The notes below the pieces were generated by a model. The model had not been told where the DNA came from. It did not search any database and saw only the letters and a list, made by a program, of their open reading frames with translations. A stretch of DNA of 64,000 bases from positions 62,001-126,000 of the forward strand of contig JAWLCA010000009.1 of the NCBI GenBank assembly GCA_041687395.1, given 5' to 3'. Source of the stretch: JAWLCA01 sp041687395 (GTDB lineage Bacteria > Pseudomonadota > Alphaproteobacteria > Rhodobacterales > Rhodobacteraceae). Made by a program: the position numbers and the translations under genes. Within the stretch, counting starts at the first letter, position 1. The number at the start of each line of letters is the position of its first letter. Of the stretch, positions 25,034 to 34,219 are shown one piece after another.

Positions 25034-27154
25034 ATGACACCCGTGGTTTACGCCTTGTTGCCGCTGGCGGCGCTGATTGCGCTGCGGATGCTGGTTCCGT
25101 CACGTCTGGTGGTGCATGCCTGGGTGCGGCGGTTGGTCGTGGCGGGGATAAGCTTGGTCGTGCTGCGCTACCTGTGGTGGCGGGTCACTGCGACGGTTCT
25201 GCCCGCCGACGATCTGAGCGCGCAGTCGGTCTTTGTCTGGACGCTGTTCCTGATCGAGATGCTGGCGTGGTGCGACACCGCCATCATGCTGCTGATGCTG
25301 CTGCGCCGCACCGACCGGCGGGCCGAGGCTGATGCGCACGAGGCGCGGCTGCGGTCGATGGACCCGGCCGATCTGCCGACGGTGGATGTGTTCATCGCCA
25401 CCTACAACGAACCGCTGTCGGTGCTGGAAAAGACCATGACGGGCGCGGCGGCGCTGGACTGGCCGGCGGACAAGCTGCGGGTCTGGGTGCTGGACGACGG
25501 GCGGCGCGACTGGCTGCGCGACCATGCGGCCGCCAAGGGGCTGGGCTATCTGCGGCGCGACGACAACACCCATGCCAAGGCGGGCAACATCAACGCGGCG
25601 CTGAAACGGACGGATGGCGAATTCGTGCTGGTTCTGGACGCCGATTTCGTGCCGCAGCGGTGGTTCCTGTACCGCACCATCGGGTTCTTCGCCGACCGCC
25701 GGGTGGGGATCGTGCAGGCGCCGCACCACTTCTTCAACAACGATCCGATGCAGTCGGCGCTGGAACTGCGCCGCAGCCTGCCGGACGAGCAGCGGCTGTT
25801 CTTCGACGTGATCCTGCCAAGCCGCGACGGCTGGGATTGCGCCTTCTGCTGCGGGTCGAACGGGGTGATCCGGCGCGCCGCGCTGGACGCGGCGGGCGGG
25901 CAATTGCCGACCGGGTCGATCACCGAGGACATGCTGCTGAGCCTCGTGCTGCTGCGCAAGGGTTATGTCACCCGGTTCCTGGGCGAGCGGCTGGCGGTGG
26001 GGCTGGCGCCGGAATCGCTGGGCGCCTATTTCGTGCAGCGCGCGCGCTGGGCGCGGGGCGCGATCCAGATGCTGTATCTGCGCGAGGGGCCGCTGGGCCC
26101 CGGCCTGCGGCCGATCCAGCGGGTGATGTTCCTGCCGTTGCACTGGATTTCGCAGTCGCTGGTCTATACCGCGTCGATGCTGACGCCGCCGATCTATCTG
26201 CTGACCGGGCTTTTGCCACTGATGAACGCCAATACGGCGACGGTGCTGCACTATCAGCTCCCGGCGATCGTGGGGGCGGTGATGGTGGTGCGGCTGTTCG
26301 CCAGAAGCAGCTTCGTGCCGCTGGCGCAGGCAGCGCACAGCGTGCTGCAGGCGTTCCGGCTGCTGCCGGTGGTGTTCGGCACCTTGATCAAGCCGCGCGG
26401 GCATGTGTTCAAGGTGACGCCAAAGGGGGCGGATGCGCAGGGCCGGATGCTGGACCGGCCGACGCTGTTGCTGGCGCTGGGGATCATCGTGGCAACCCTG
26501 GTGGGCCTGGCGGTGAACCTGAACCCGGCCACGCAGATCATCCCCAGCACGGCGCTGATCCCGATCGTGGCGTTCTGGGCGCTGGTGAATATCCTTGTGC
26601 TGGCGGTGGTGGCGTCCATTGCCATGGCCCCGCCGGCGCGGCGGACCGAGGAGCGGTTCCTGCTGGACCTGCCCTGCCGGGTGCACGGGCCGGGGGGGAT
26701 GTGGCCGGCGCGAACGCAGGATCTGTCGATGACCGGGGCGGCGCTTCTGGGCGGGCCGGGGGCAGCGGGGCCGGGCGACTGGGTGGTCGTCGATCTTCTG
26801 GATATCGGGCGGGTCGCCGCCTGCGTGATGCGCCGGGGCGAGACGCCAGACGGGCAGCAGACCCTTGGCGTGCGGTTCGATCTGCCGCAGGGAGAGGTGC
26901 GCGACGCGCTGATCCGGCGGCTCTACACCCAAGGGTTGGACAATTCGGCAAAGCTGCAGGGGGCCGTCACGCTGGCGATGCTGGGCCGCGTCCTGCGGCG
27001 TGACAGCCACCGGCTGCCGCCCGCCGCCCTACTAGAGGCGCCGCCGCGCTGGGCCGCGGCGCTGGTCGCTGCCGCGCCCACGGACGCGACGATCCGCGCG
27101 TGGGAGCGTGATGCGCGGGCCGAAGAGCGGGGACAGGCGAGCCGCGCGGCCTGA
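25034..27154 (+). CDS. Cellulose-synthase-like glycosyltransferase with PilZ domain (BcsA family)
   Basis: 706 aa inner-membrane GT2 enzyme. N-terminal membrane helices (1-90), catalytic domain (about 115-345) with VLDDGRRDW, LDADFVP (DxD, about 201), SITEDML (TED, about 296) and QRARW (about 334), further helices (360-530), then a cytosolic PilZ domain (about 535-630) with RRTEER and DLSMTGAAL, the c-di-GMP-binding signatures. It would polymerise a beta-glucan from UDP-glucose in response to c-di-GMP. No bcsB, bcsC, bcsZ or bgsB-like gene is next to it. Product could be cellulose or a mixed-linkage glucan; unproven. Confidence 0.85.
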   Translation: MTPVVYALLPLAALIALRMLVPSRLVVHAWVRRLVVAGISLVVLRYLWWRVTATVLPADDLSAQSVFVWTLFLIEMLAWCDTAIMLLMLLRRTDRRAEADAHEARLRSMDPADLPTVDVFIATYNEPLSVLEKTMTGAAALDWPADKLRVWVLDDGRRDWLRDHAAAKGLGYLRRDDNTHAKAGNINAALKRTDGEFVLVLDADFVPQRWFLYRTIGFFADRRVGIVQAPHHFFNNDPMQSALELRRSLPDEQRLFFDVILPSRDGWDCAFCCGSNGVIRRAALDAAGGQLPTGSITEDMLLSLVLLRKGYVTRFLGERLAVGLAPESLGAYFVQRARWARGAIQMLYLREGPLGPGLRPIQRVMFLPLHWISQSLVYTASMLTPPIYLLTGLLPLMNANTATVLHYQLPAIVGAVMVVRLFARSSFVPLAQAAHSVLQAFRLLPVVFGTLIKPRGHVFKVTPKGADAQGRMLDRPTLLLALGIIVATLVGLAVNLNPATQIIPSTALIPIVAFWALVNILVLAVVASIAMAPPARRTEERFLLDLPCRVHGPGGMWPARTQDLSMTGAALLGGPGAAGPGDWVVVDLLDIGRVAACVMRRGETPDGQQTLGVRFDLPQGEVRDALIRRLYTQGLDNSAKLQGAVTLAMLGRVLRRDSHRLPPAALLEAPPRWAAALVAAAPTDATIRAWERDARAEERGQASRAA

Positions 27155-27221
27155 GCCGTTGGCTCTTTGCACTGGGGAAGGGCGTCTGTAGGATCACGGC
27201 GCCGCGGGATCGGAGAGGGAC

Positions 27222-28103
27222 ATGGATTTCGAACAACTGATTGGCGAGAACGCGGTCGTCCTGATCGTCGCGCTGTTCATCATCGTGTCGATCTTTCTGG
27301 GCGTGCGCATCGTGCCGCAGTCGGAAAAGCACGTGGTAGAACGTTTCGGCCGCCTGCAGAAGGTGCTGGGACCGGGGATCAACCTGATCGTTCCGTTTCT
27401 CGATACCGTGCGCCACAAGGTGTCGGTGCTGGAGCGGCAGCTGCCCAGCAACCGGCAGGACGCGATCACCGCCGACAACGTGCTGGTGCAGGTGGAGACA
27501 TCGGTCTTCTACCGGATCATGGAGCCGGAGAAGACCGTCTATCGCATCCGTGACATCGACGCCGCGATCTCGACCACCGTGGCGGGCATCGTGCGGTCCG
27601 AGATCGGCACGACGGAACTGGACGAGGTGCAATCGAACCGCGCGCGCCTGATCGAGAAGATCCGCAGCGCGCTCGAATCGGTGGTGGACGACTGGGGGAT
27701 CGAGGTCACGCGGGCGGAACTGCTGGACGTGAACCTGGACGATGCGACGCGGACGGCGATGCTGCAGCAGTTGAACGCCGAACGCGCCCGCCGCGCGCAG
27801 GTGACCGAGGCGGAGGGCAAGAAGCGCGCCGTGGAACTGAACGCCGACGCCGAGCTCTATGCCGCCGAGCAGGAGGCCAAGGCGCGCCGGATCCTGGCCG
27901 ATGCCGAAGCCTATGCCACCGGCGTGATCGCGGAAGCCATCGCCAGCAACGGCCTTGAGGCGGCGCAATACCAGGTGGCGCTGAAGCAGGTGGAGGCCCT
28001 GACCAAGGTGGGCGAGGGCGCGGGCAAGCAGACGGTGATCGTGCCGGCGCAGGCGCTGGATGCGTTCTCGGACGCCTTCAAGATGCTGAAGGGGCGGGGC
28101 TGA
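27222..28103 (+). CDS. SPFH/band 7 membrane protein (QmcA/paraslipin-like)
   Basis: 293 aa. One N-terminal transmembrane helix (VVLIVALFIIVSIFLGVRIV), an SPFH domain (about 25-190) with VVERFGRLQKVLGPGIN, and a C-terminal Ala/Glu-rich coiled coil (about 185-255, QVTEAEGKKRAVELNADAEL). Such proteins oligomerise in the inner membrane and organise or protect membrane proteins. It is translationally coupled (stop-start overlap) to an NfeD-like gene, the usual partner of slipins. Confidence 0.9.
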   Translation: MDFEQLIGENAVVLIVALFIIVSIFLGVRIVPQSEKHVVERFGRLQKVLGPGINLIVPFLDTVRHKVSVLERQLPSNRQDAITADNVLVQVETSVFYRIMEPEKTVYRIRDIDAAISTTVAGIVRSEIGTTELDEVQSNRARLIEKIRSALESVVDDWGIEVTRAELLDVNLDDATRTAMLQQLNAERARRAQVTEAEGKKRAVELNADAELYAAEQEAKARRILADAEAYATGVIAEAIASNGLEAAQYQVALKQVEALTKVGEGAGKQTVIVPAQALDAFSDAFKMLKGRG

Positions 28104-28372
28104 TGCTCTCGGTTTGGTGGGTCTGGGTCGTGGCCGGACTGGCGCTGGCGATCCTGGAGACCGTGGTGCCGGGCTACATCTTCGTGGGCTTCGCCATCGG
28201 CGCGGTGGCGACCGGCGGGTTGCTGTGGCTGGAGGTTCTGGGCGGAAATCTGGCGGTGCAGATGCTGGTCTTCGCGCTGATCTCATTGGTGGTCTGGCTG
28301 ACGCTGCGCCGCGTGCTGGGCATCCGCAAGGGTCAGGTGAAATACTGGGATCGGGACATCAACGAGAACTGA
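28103..28372 (+). CDS. NfeD-like membrane protein, short form
   Basis: 89 aa, mostly hydrophobic, with three helices (VWVVAGLALAILETVVPGYI; IGAVATGGLLWLEVL; MLVFALISLVVWLTLRRV) and a short polar tail. It matches the short NfeD partner of band-7 proteins; it lacks the soluble OB-fold and the ClpP-like protease domain of long NfeD. Start overlaps the upstream stop. The last 14 bp overlap the 3' end of mutY on the other strand. Confidence 0.85.
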   Translation: MLSVWWVWVVAGLALAILETVVPGYIFVGFAIGAVATGGLLWLEVLGGNLAVQMLVFALISLVVWLTLRRVLGIRKGQVKYWDRDINEN

Positions 28373-29435
28373 GCGCCGGGTGATCGCGCGCGAGGTCATA
28401 GGCCTTGCGCATCACCGTGGGCAGGTCGCCGGGGCGGAATTCGTCCGGCGCAAGGAAGCTGCCGCGCAGCGGTTGCGCATCGGTGCCGACGCGGGCCACG
28501 CGCAGCGCAAGCCGCAGGTGGAAATGGGTGAAGGTGTGGCGCACCTCGACCCCCGCATCCTGCCAGTCGGCGTCTAGCGGCGGTGCGTCCGTCGGGGCGT
28601 CGGACCAGTCCGACCCCGGCCAGCCCAGCATGCCCCCCAGCAGCCCGCTGTCGGGGCGGCGCTCCAGCAGCCAGGCGCCATCGTCGCGACGTACCAGATA
28701 GGCGATGCCGAGCCGGGTGGGCTTCGCCAGTTTCGGCGTCTTGCGCGGCAGGTCGGCGGCGATCCCGAGGGCGCGGGCGTGGCAGGGGTCGCGCCACGGA
28801 CAGATGCCGCAGGCGGGGCTGCGCGGGGTGCAGATCGTGGCACCAAGGTCCATCACCGCCTGAGCATAGTCGCCGGGCCGTCGGTCGGGGGTCAGCGCCT
28901 CGGCCAGGGCGGTCAACTCGCGCTTTGCTTGCGGCAGCGGGGTCTCTACCGCTTGCAGCCGGGCCATTACCCGCTCCACGTTACCGTCTACCACCGTGGC
29001 GGGTTCATCAAACGCGATGGCGGCGATGGCGGATGCCGTGTAGGGACCGATGCCGGGCAGGGTCAGCAGCCCCTCGCGAGTCGTCGGGAACTGCCCGCCG
29101 TGCTCGGCCACCACCGCGCGGGCGCATTTCAGCAGGTTGCGGGCGCGCGCGTAGTAGCCCAGCCCGGCCCATTCACCCATCACATCCGCATCCGGCGCTG
29201 CGGCCAGAGCCCCCACGTCGGGCCAGCGCGCGGTGAAGCGGTGGAAATAGGCGCGCACGGCGGCCACCGTGGTCTGCTGCAGCATCACCTCGGACAGCCA
29301 GACGCGATAGGGGTCCGGGCGGGCGGCAGAGCCGGGCGGCACGCGCCACGGCAGGTCGCGGGCGTGGCGGTCGTACCACGCCAGCAACGCGTCGCTCAGC
29401 CCGTTCACCCGCCCGTTCACCTGGTCGTCACGCAA
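28359..29435 (-). CDS. mutY: Adenine DNA glycosylase MutY
   Basis: 358 aa. It removes adenine opposite 8-oxoguanine. N-terminal catalytic domain with LSEVMLQQTTVAAV, helix-hairpin-helix LPGIGPYTASAIAAIAFDEP, catalytic Asp in VVDGNVERVMARL, the [4Fe-4S] cluster loop CTPRSPACGICPWRDPC (C-x6-C-x2-C-x5-C), and a C-terminal NUDIX-like 8-oxoG recognition domain (about 225-350). Length is normal. Its 3' end overlaps the end of the NfeD-like gene by 14 bp; upstream it is divergent from a dciA-like gene. Confidence 0.95.
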   Translation of the reverse strand: MRDDQVNGRVNGLSDALLAWYDRHARDLPWRVPPGSAARPDPYRVWLSEVMLQQTTVAAVRAYFHRFTARWPDVGALAAAPDADVMGEWAGLGYYARARNLLKCARAVVAEHGGQFPTTREGLLTLPGIGPYTASAIAAIAFDEPATVVDGNVERVMARLQAVETPLPQAKRELTALAEALTPDRRPGDYAQAVMDLGATICTPRSPACGICPWRDPCHARALGIAADLPRKTPKLAKPTRLGIAYLVRRDDGAWLLERRPDSGLLGGMLGWPGSDWSDAPTDAPPLDADWQDAGVEVRHTFTHFHLRLALRVARVGTDAQPLRGSFLAPDEFRPGDLPTVMRKAYDLARDHPALSSR

Positions 29436-29508
29436 TATTCAGCCCCCCTGAGCCACGATGCCTCTGGCCCTTCCGGCCCCCATGCCTAGAATAGGGGAGC
29501 AACAGGAA

Positions 29509-30063
29509 ATGAACAGGCAGCCGATGGCCCGCCCGACAACCCAGACCAATCGCCGGATGCGCGGGTTCGAACCCGCGGCCGGGCTGCTGCGTGACCGGAT
29601 CAAGGGCGCGGGCGAGAAGCGCGGCTTTGCCGTCACGAAGCTTCTGACCCACTGGGCCGAGATCGCGGGCGAGGATCTGGCGGCGGTGACGCGGCCGGTG
29701 AAGGTGGGCTATGGCGGGCGCGAGGGGATGGGGGCGACGCTGTCGCTGCTGGTTCTGGGGGCTGCTGCGCCGATGGTGCAGATGCAGCTTCCGCGCCTGC
29801 GCGAGCGGGTGAATGCTGCCTATGGCTACAACGCCATCGCGCGGATCACCCTGACACAGACCGCGCCGAGCGGATTTTCCGAGGGGCAGGCGGAGTTCCG
29901 CCCCGCAGACAAGACGCCCGAGGCCGTGCCCGATCCGGCGCTGCAGGCCCGGGCCACCGAAACGACCGAGGGCGTGCAGGACGATCGCCTGCGGGCAGCA
30001 CTTCAGGCGCTGGGCGGCAACATCCTGTCGCGCGCCGCACAAGGGAAAGGCCAACCATCATGA
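29509..30063 (+). CDS. DUF721 / DciA-like protein
   Basis: 184 aa. The DUF721 core is seen in RGFEPAAGLLRDRIKGAGE, KLLTHWAEIAGEDLAAVTRP and LVLGAAAPMVQMQLPRLRER. DciA proteins of this family bind and help load the replicative helicase DnaB in bacteria lacking DnaC; family members next to mutY and a DsbA-like gene are common in Rhodobacteraceae. The ATG at 29509 is chosen because CAGGAA precedes it; an earlier in-frame ATG at 29458 lacks a ribosome-binding site. Coupled by ATGA overlap to the next gene. Confidence 0.8.
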   Translation: MNRQPMARPTTQTNRRMRGFEPAAGLLRDRIKGAGEKRGFAVTKLLTHWAEIAGEDLAAVTRPVKVGYGGREGMGATLSLLVLGAAAPMVQMQLPRLRERVNAAYGYNAIARITLTQTAPSGFSEGQAEFRPADKTPEAVPDPALQARATETTEGVQDDRLRAALQALGGNILSRAAQGKGQPS

Positions 30064-30725
30064 AGAAGATACTCTCCACCATCGCCGCACTCGGGATCGT
30101 CGCAGCCGGCGGCTGGTGGCTGGCGCAGGGGGGGCAGACCGCGCAGAGCTTTGCGCCGGTGGGTGCGGCCCAGGCCCAAGGCGCCGAGGTGGACCCCGCG
30201 GTGATCGCCGACATGAGCATGGGCAACCCCGACGCCAGCGTCACGGTGATCGAATATGCCTCGTTCACCTGCCCGCATTGCGCGTCGTTCCACGCCAGCG
30301 TGATGCCGCAGTTGAAGGCGGAATACGTCGACACCGGCAAGATCAACTTCATCCACCGCGAGGTGTATTTCGACCGCTACGGCTTGTGGGCGGGGATGCT
30401 GGCCCGCTGCGGCGGCGAGGAGCGGTACTTCGGCCTGGCCGATCTGCTGTACGAGCGTCAGAGCGACTGGGCGGGCAGCAACGATCCGGCGGTGGTGGCC
30501 GACAACCTGCGCCGGCTGGGCCGCACCGCGGGGCTGTCGAACGAGCAGGTCAACGCCTGCCTTGAAAACGCAGACGTGGCGCAGGCGCTGGTCGAGGTCT
30601 ATCAGGCCAACGCCACCGCCGACGACATCACCTCCACCCCCAGCTTTGTCATCAACGGGCAGAAGTATTCCAACATGTCGTTCGCCGACATGGCAGAGAT
30701 CATCGACGGCAAGCTGACGGACTGA
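30060..30725 (+). CDS. DsbA-family thiol:disulfide oxidoreductase
   Basis: 221 aa secreted thioredoxin-fold protein. N-terminal signal/anchor segment (MKKILSTIAALGIVAAGGWW), active-site CPHC at residues 71-74 after EYASFT, and cis-Pro STPSFVING near 195. This is the Com1/BdbD-like branch of DsbA. It should introduce or shuffle disulfides in periplasmic proteins; a dedicated partner was not identified. The start overlaps the dciA-like stop. Confidence 0.9.
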   Translation: MKKILSTIAALGIVAAGGWWLAQGGQTAQSFAPVGAAQAQGAEVDPAVIADMSMGNPDASVTVIEYASFTCPHCASFHASVMPQLKAEYVDTGKINFIHREVYFDRYGLWAGMLARCGGEERYFGLADLLYERQSDWAGSNDPAVVADNLRRLGRTAGLSNEQVNACLENADVAQALVEVYQANATADDITSTPSFVINGQKYSNMSFADMAEIIDGKLTD

Positions 30726-30730
30726 GGCGC

Positions 30731-31873
30731 GTGGCCGCGCCGCTGAACGGAATTCGGGTCGTCGAACTGGCCCGCATCCTGGCCGGTCCCTGGGCCGGCC
30801 AGACGCTCGCCGATCTTGGGGCCGAGGTCATCAAGGTCGAGGCACCCGAGGGCGACGACACCCGCCGCTGGGGGCCGCCCTTCGTGGCCGAGGATGGCAC
30901 GGCCGCCTATTTCCACTCCTGCAATCGCGGCAAGCGGTCGGTGACGGCCGATTTCCGCACGCCAGAGGGACAGGCGTTTGTCCGCGATCTGGTGACGCAG
31001 GCCGATGTGGTGATCGAGAACTTCAAGGTCGGCGGTCTGGCGAAATACGGGCTGGATCATGCCAGCCTGTCGGCGCTGAACCCCCGTCTGGTCTATTGCT
31101 CGATCACAGGGTTCGGGCAGACGGGGCCCTATGCCCACCGTGCAGGCTACGACTACATCATCCAGGGCATGTCGGGCCTGATGAGCGTGACAGGGGAGCC
31201 CGACGGGTTGCCGCAGAAAGTGGGCGTGGCGGTCACCGACATCTTCACCGGCGTCTATTCCGCCACCGCGATCCTGGCCGCGCTGCACCAGCGGCAGGCC
31301 ACCGGGCGGGGTCAGCATATCGACATGGCGCTGATGGATTGCGCGGTGGCGATCATGGCCAACCAGGCGATGAACTGCCTTGTGACTGGCGTGGCGCCGC
31401 AGCGGATGGGCAATGCACACCCGAACCTGTCGCCCTATCAGGTGTTTGCCTGTGCCGACGGGCACATCATCATCGCCACCGGCAACGACGCGCAGTTCGC
31501 GCGGCTCTGTGCGCTGCTAGATCTGCCCGCACTGGCGACCGATCCGGCCTATCGCACCAATGCCGACCGGGTGGCGAACCGCCCGGCGTTGAGTGCGGCG
31601 CTGACCGAGGCGACGGCCGCGCGATCCAAGGCCGATCTTCTGGCCGCCTGCGAGCGGGCGGGCGTTCCGGCGGGGCCGATCAACGACATGGCCGAGGTCT
31701 TTGCCGACCCCCAGGTGATTGCGCGCGGGATGCAGCTCGACTTGGGAGGCATGCCCGGCGTGCGCTCTCCCTTCGTCTTTTCGGACGCCGAGCTGGCGCT
31801 GGGTCGCCCCTCTCCCCGGCTGGGACAGGACGACGCGGCCTATCCCCGCCCCAGGATTGCCGAGGGCGACTGA
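30731..31873 (+). CDS. Class III (CaiB/BaiF-type) CoA-transferase
   Basis: 380 aa, starting with GTG 5 bp after the DsbA-like stop. Family III CoA-transferase signatures: GIRVVELARILAGPWAGQTL, DLGAEVIKVEAPEGDDTR, the active-site region with SCNRGKRSVTADFRTPEG, and HIDMALMDCAVAIMANQAM. Such enzymes move CoA between carboxylic acids through an Asp-CoA intermediate. The substrate cannot be read. It is about 8 kb from the carnitine operon, so a CaiB-like role there is possible but unsupported by linkage. Confidence 0.82.
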   Translation: MAAPLNGIRVVELARILAGPWAGQTLADLGAEVIKVEAPEGDDTRRWGPPFVAEDGTAAYFHSCNRGKRSVTADFRTPEGQAFVRDLVTQADVVIENFKVGGLAKYGLDHASLSALNPRLVYCSITGFGQTGPYAHRAGYDYIIQGMSGLMSVTGEPDGLPQKVGVAVTDIFTGVYSATAILAALHQRQATGRGQHIDMALMDCAVAIMANQAMNCLVTGVAPQRMGNAHPNLSPYQVFACADGHIIIATGNDAQFARLCALLDLPALATDPAYRTNADRVANRPALSAALTEATAARSKADLLAACERAGVPAGPINDMAEVFADPQVIARGMQLDLGGMPGVRSPFVFSDAELALGRPSPRLGQDDAAYPRPRIAEGD

Positions 31874-31912
31874 CGGCTTAGGTTATTCCCTGACCGATGA
31901 ACGGAGGGTTGG

Positions 31913-32467
31913 ATGACCGATTATCCCCTGGTGGGCCTGTGCGGATCGCTGCGGCGGGCGTCCTATAACCGCATGCTGATGCGCGAGGCCGCGCGGCTTT
32001 ACGGCGGCCCGTTCCTTGAGGCGGACCTGAACCTGCCGCTGATGAACGAGGATTTGCAGAACGAGCATGGCATCCCGCCAGCGGTGGAACGTCTGGCACG
32101 CCAGATCAAGGCGGCAGATGCGGTGCTTGTGGTGACGCCGGAGTACAACAAGTCGCTGTCGGGCGTGATGAAGAACGCGCTCGACTGGATCAGCCGGGTG
32201 CCGGGCGGGGTGTGGCGCGACAAGCCGGTTGCGGTGATGTCGGCGGCCGCGGGGCGGGCCGGGGGCGAGCGGGCGCAATATGCGCTGAGGCTGTGCCTGA
32301 CACCGTTCCGCGCCCGTGTTCTGCCGGGGCCAGAGGTTCTGGTGGGCGGTGCCAAGGATCAGTTCGACGAGAACGGGCGGCTGATCGGTGAGCGGTACCA
32401 GAAGACCCTGAGCGAACTGATGGACGAATTGCGCCTCGAGGTCGTGCGCTGGCGCGAGGCGGCCTAG
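31913..32467 (+). CDS. NADPH-dependent FMN reductase
   Basis: 184 aa flavodoxin-like protein. LVGLCGSLRRASYNRMLM is the FMN phosphate-binding loop; VVTPEYNKSLSGVMKNALDW is the family signature. It would reduce FMN or quinones and chromate with NADPH; the physiological substrate is unknown. The start follows GGAGGGTTGG. It converges with the FAD oxidoreductase gene and overlaps its end by 4 bp. Confidence 0.88.
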   Translation: MTDYPLVGLCGSLRRASYNRMLMREAARLYGGPFLEADLNLPLMNEDLQNEHGIPPAVERLARQIKAADAVLVVTPEYNKSLSGVMKNALDWISRVPGGVWRDKPVAVMSAAAGRAGGERAQYALRLCLTPFRARVLPGPEVLVGGAKDQFDENGRLIGERYQKTLSELMDELRLEVVRWREAA

Positions 32468-33489
32468 AGGCAGTCCTCGACCCGGAAGCCTTCGGGGATG
32501 GCATCGCGTCCCTCCAGCACCAGGTCAGCCATGACATCGGCCACCTTTGGCGCAATGCCGAAGCCGATCTTGAACCCGCCATTGGCGATGTACTGCCCAG
32601 GCCGGTCGGGCCAGGCGCCCAGCACTGGCGCGCGGCTGCGGGCGCGCGGGCGCACCCCGGCCCAGCGGGCGACAACGGCAGCCGTGGCGAGCGCGGGGCA
32701 AAGGCCGCGGGCACGGCCAATCAGGTCGTCAAGCTGCGCGTCGGTGCTATCCGGCGCATCGAACTCCCTCTCGCTGGTCGATCCCACGGCCACGGTGCCG
32801 TCGGCATGGGGAACGATGTGCAACCCCTCCACATAGAGCTGCGGCAACGCGGCCGCATCATGGGCAAAAGTCGCCGCCTGACCCTTCACCCCGCTGCCGA
32901 CCGCTTTCCCGAACGCCGCTGACAGATCCCGCAGCCCCTGCCAGCCCGTCGCCCAGACGATCGCCCCGCGTGTGGGCGCCTCGGTCGTCACATCGGCGCC
33001 CCGTGCGCGCAAGGCGGCAACAAGGGAGTCCACGGCCCGCCGGGGGTGCAGGCGGGCGGTAAGCGTGTCGTGGATCAGGTGCCCCGCCTTTGGCGCCCAG
33101 CCGGGAAAGGCATCGGCCGGGATCACCTGCCAGTGGGCCTGCCCGCGCCACAGGTCTGCCGCGCTTTCGGCGCGGGCCTGCGCAGCCGTCAGGTCGCTGA
33201 CCGGTTGCAGTCGACCGCTGCGGGCATAGCCGGGGGCCACGCCGCCCGCTGCCCGCACCTCTGCCCAGAACCCTTCCACCATCAGCAGGCTGTCCAGCTG
33301 AAATGCCTTCTTGGCATTCCAGTTCTCGGGCACATGCGGGGCCAGCGCGCCGACCAGACCGCCCGAGGCACCGGCGCCGGGGCCGGCGGGGTCGATCACC
33401 CGCACCCGCGCGCCGCGCCGGGCGCAGGCCCAGGCGATGGACAGGCCGAAGATGCCCGCCCCCATGACCGTCACGTCCGTGGTTGCCAA
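32464..33489 (-). CDS. FAD-dependent oxidoreductase, DadA/MnmC2-like
   Basis: 341 aa DAO-family flavoprotein. N-terminal FAD-binding DVTVMGAGIFGLSIAWACA, then GASGGLVGALAPHVPENW, similar to the 'asGN.qGalyP' segment of the C-terminal domain of MnmC, and the C-terminal GQYIANGGFKIGFGIAPKVA. It is divergent, by 46 bp, from an MnmD methyltransferase. Together they may replace the fused MnmC that finishes 5-methylaminomethyl-uridine at tRNA position 34: this protein would remove the carboxymethyl group, MnmD would methylate. A generic amino-acid oxidase remains possible. Confidence 0.7.
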   Translation of the reverse strand: MATTDVTVMGAGIFGLSIAWACARRGARVRVIDPAGPGAGASGGLVGALAPHVPENWNAKKAFQLDSLLMVEGFWAEVRAAGGVAPGYARSGRLQPVSDLTAAQARAESAADLWRGQAHWQVIPADAFPGWAPKAGHLIHDTLTARLHPRRAVDSLVAALRARGADVTTEAPTRGAIVWATGWQGLRDLSAAFGKAVGSGVKGQAATFAHDAAALPQLYVEGLHIVPHADGTVAVGSTSEREFDAPDSTDAQLDDLIGRARGLCPALATAAVVARWAGVRPRARSRAPVLGAWPDRPGQYIANGGFKIGFGIAPKVADVMADLVLEGRDAIPEGFRVEDCL

Positions 33490-33535
33490 TTCTCATACCC
33501 TTCGCCAAGGTCCGCGCGGCACAGGGGTAGGGCAA

Positions 33536-34219
33536 ATGGGCGGCGGCGACCAGAGCGGGGGGATCGACTGGCGGGACGGGGTCACGCCGGTGTCGTGCCG
33601 GTTCGACGACCCCTATTTCTCGGTCACCGACGGTCTGGCCGAGACGCGGCATGTGTTCCTGTCGGGCAACGACCTGCCCGCGCGGTTTCGCCCCGGCTTT
33701 CACATCGCGGAACTGGGCTTCGGCACCGGGCTGAACATGCTGGCCGCGCTGATCGCCTGGCGCGGCGCGGGGATTGCCGCCCCGCTGCGGTTCACCAGCT
33801 TTGAGGCGTTTCCGCTTGCGGCGGACGAGATCGCCCGTGCGCTGGCGGTGTTCCCCGAGGCGGCGGCGGTGGCGGGGCCTTTTCTGGATCAGTGGGCCAC
33901 CGGTGCGCGGCGGATCATCTTGCCGGAGCTGGAGGCGGAGGTGATCGTGGGTGATGCCCGCGAGACGCTGCCCAGCTGGGGCGGGCAGGCGGATGCGTGG
34001 TTTCTGGACGGCTTCTCGCCCGCCAAGAACCCGGAACTTTGGGGCGAGGGGCTGCTGGCGCAGGTTGCGCGGCATTCCGCGCCGGGGGCGACGGCTGCGA
34101 CCTATTCGGCGGCGGGGCATGTGCGGCGGGGGTTGCAGGCGGCAGGCTTTCGGGTAGAGCGTCGGCCGGGATACGGGACCAAGCGGCACATGACCGCGGC
34201 CCGGCTGGAAGCGCCATGA
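33536..34219 (+). CDS. mnmD: tRNA wobble-uridine methyltransferase MnmD (MnmC N-terminal domain)
   Basis: 227 aa SAM-dependent methyltransferase. Signatures: GDDYFS-like start region (RFDDPYFSVTDGLAETRHVF), SAM-binding AELGFGTGLNMLAAL, VIVGDARETLPSW, and WFLDGFSPAKNPELWGE. It methylates 5-aminomethyl-2-thiouridine at position 34. Only the MnmC1 half is encoded here; the oxidase half may be the divergent neighbour. The ATG at 33536 is taken as start because it begins the family-conserved region; the open frame before it lies within the divergent gene. Confidence 0.85.
   Translation: MGGGDQSGGIDWRDGVTPVSCRFDDPYFSVTDGLAETRHVFLSGNDLPARFRPGFHIAELGFGTGLNMLAALIAWRGAGIAAPLRFTSFEAFPLAADEIARALAVFPEAAAVAGPFLDQWATGARRIILPELEAEVIVGDARETLPSWGGQADAWFLDGFSPAKNPELWGEGLLAQVARHSAPGATAATYSAAGHVRRGLQAAGFRVERRPGYGTKRHMTAARLEAP

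Noticed and set aside
30731..31873. CoA-transferase as CaiB of the carnitine pathway
   Set aside because: It is about 8 kb away in an unrelated gene group; family III CoA-transferases have many substrates, so the name is not justified.
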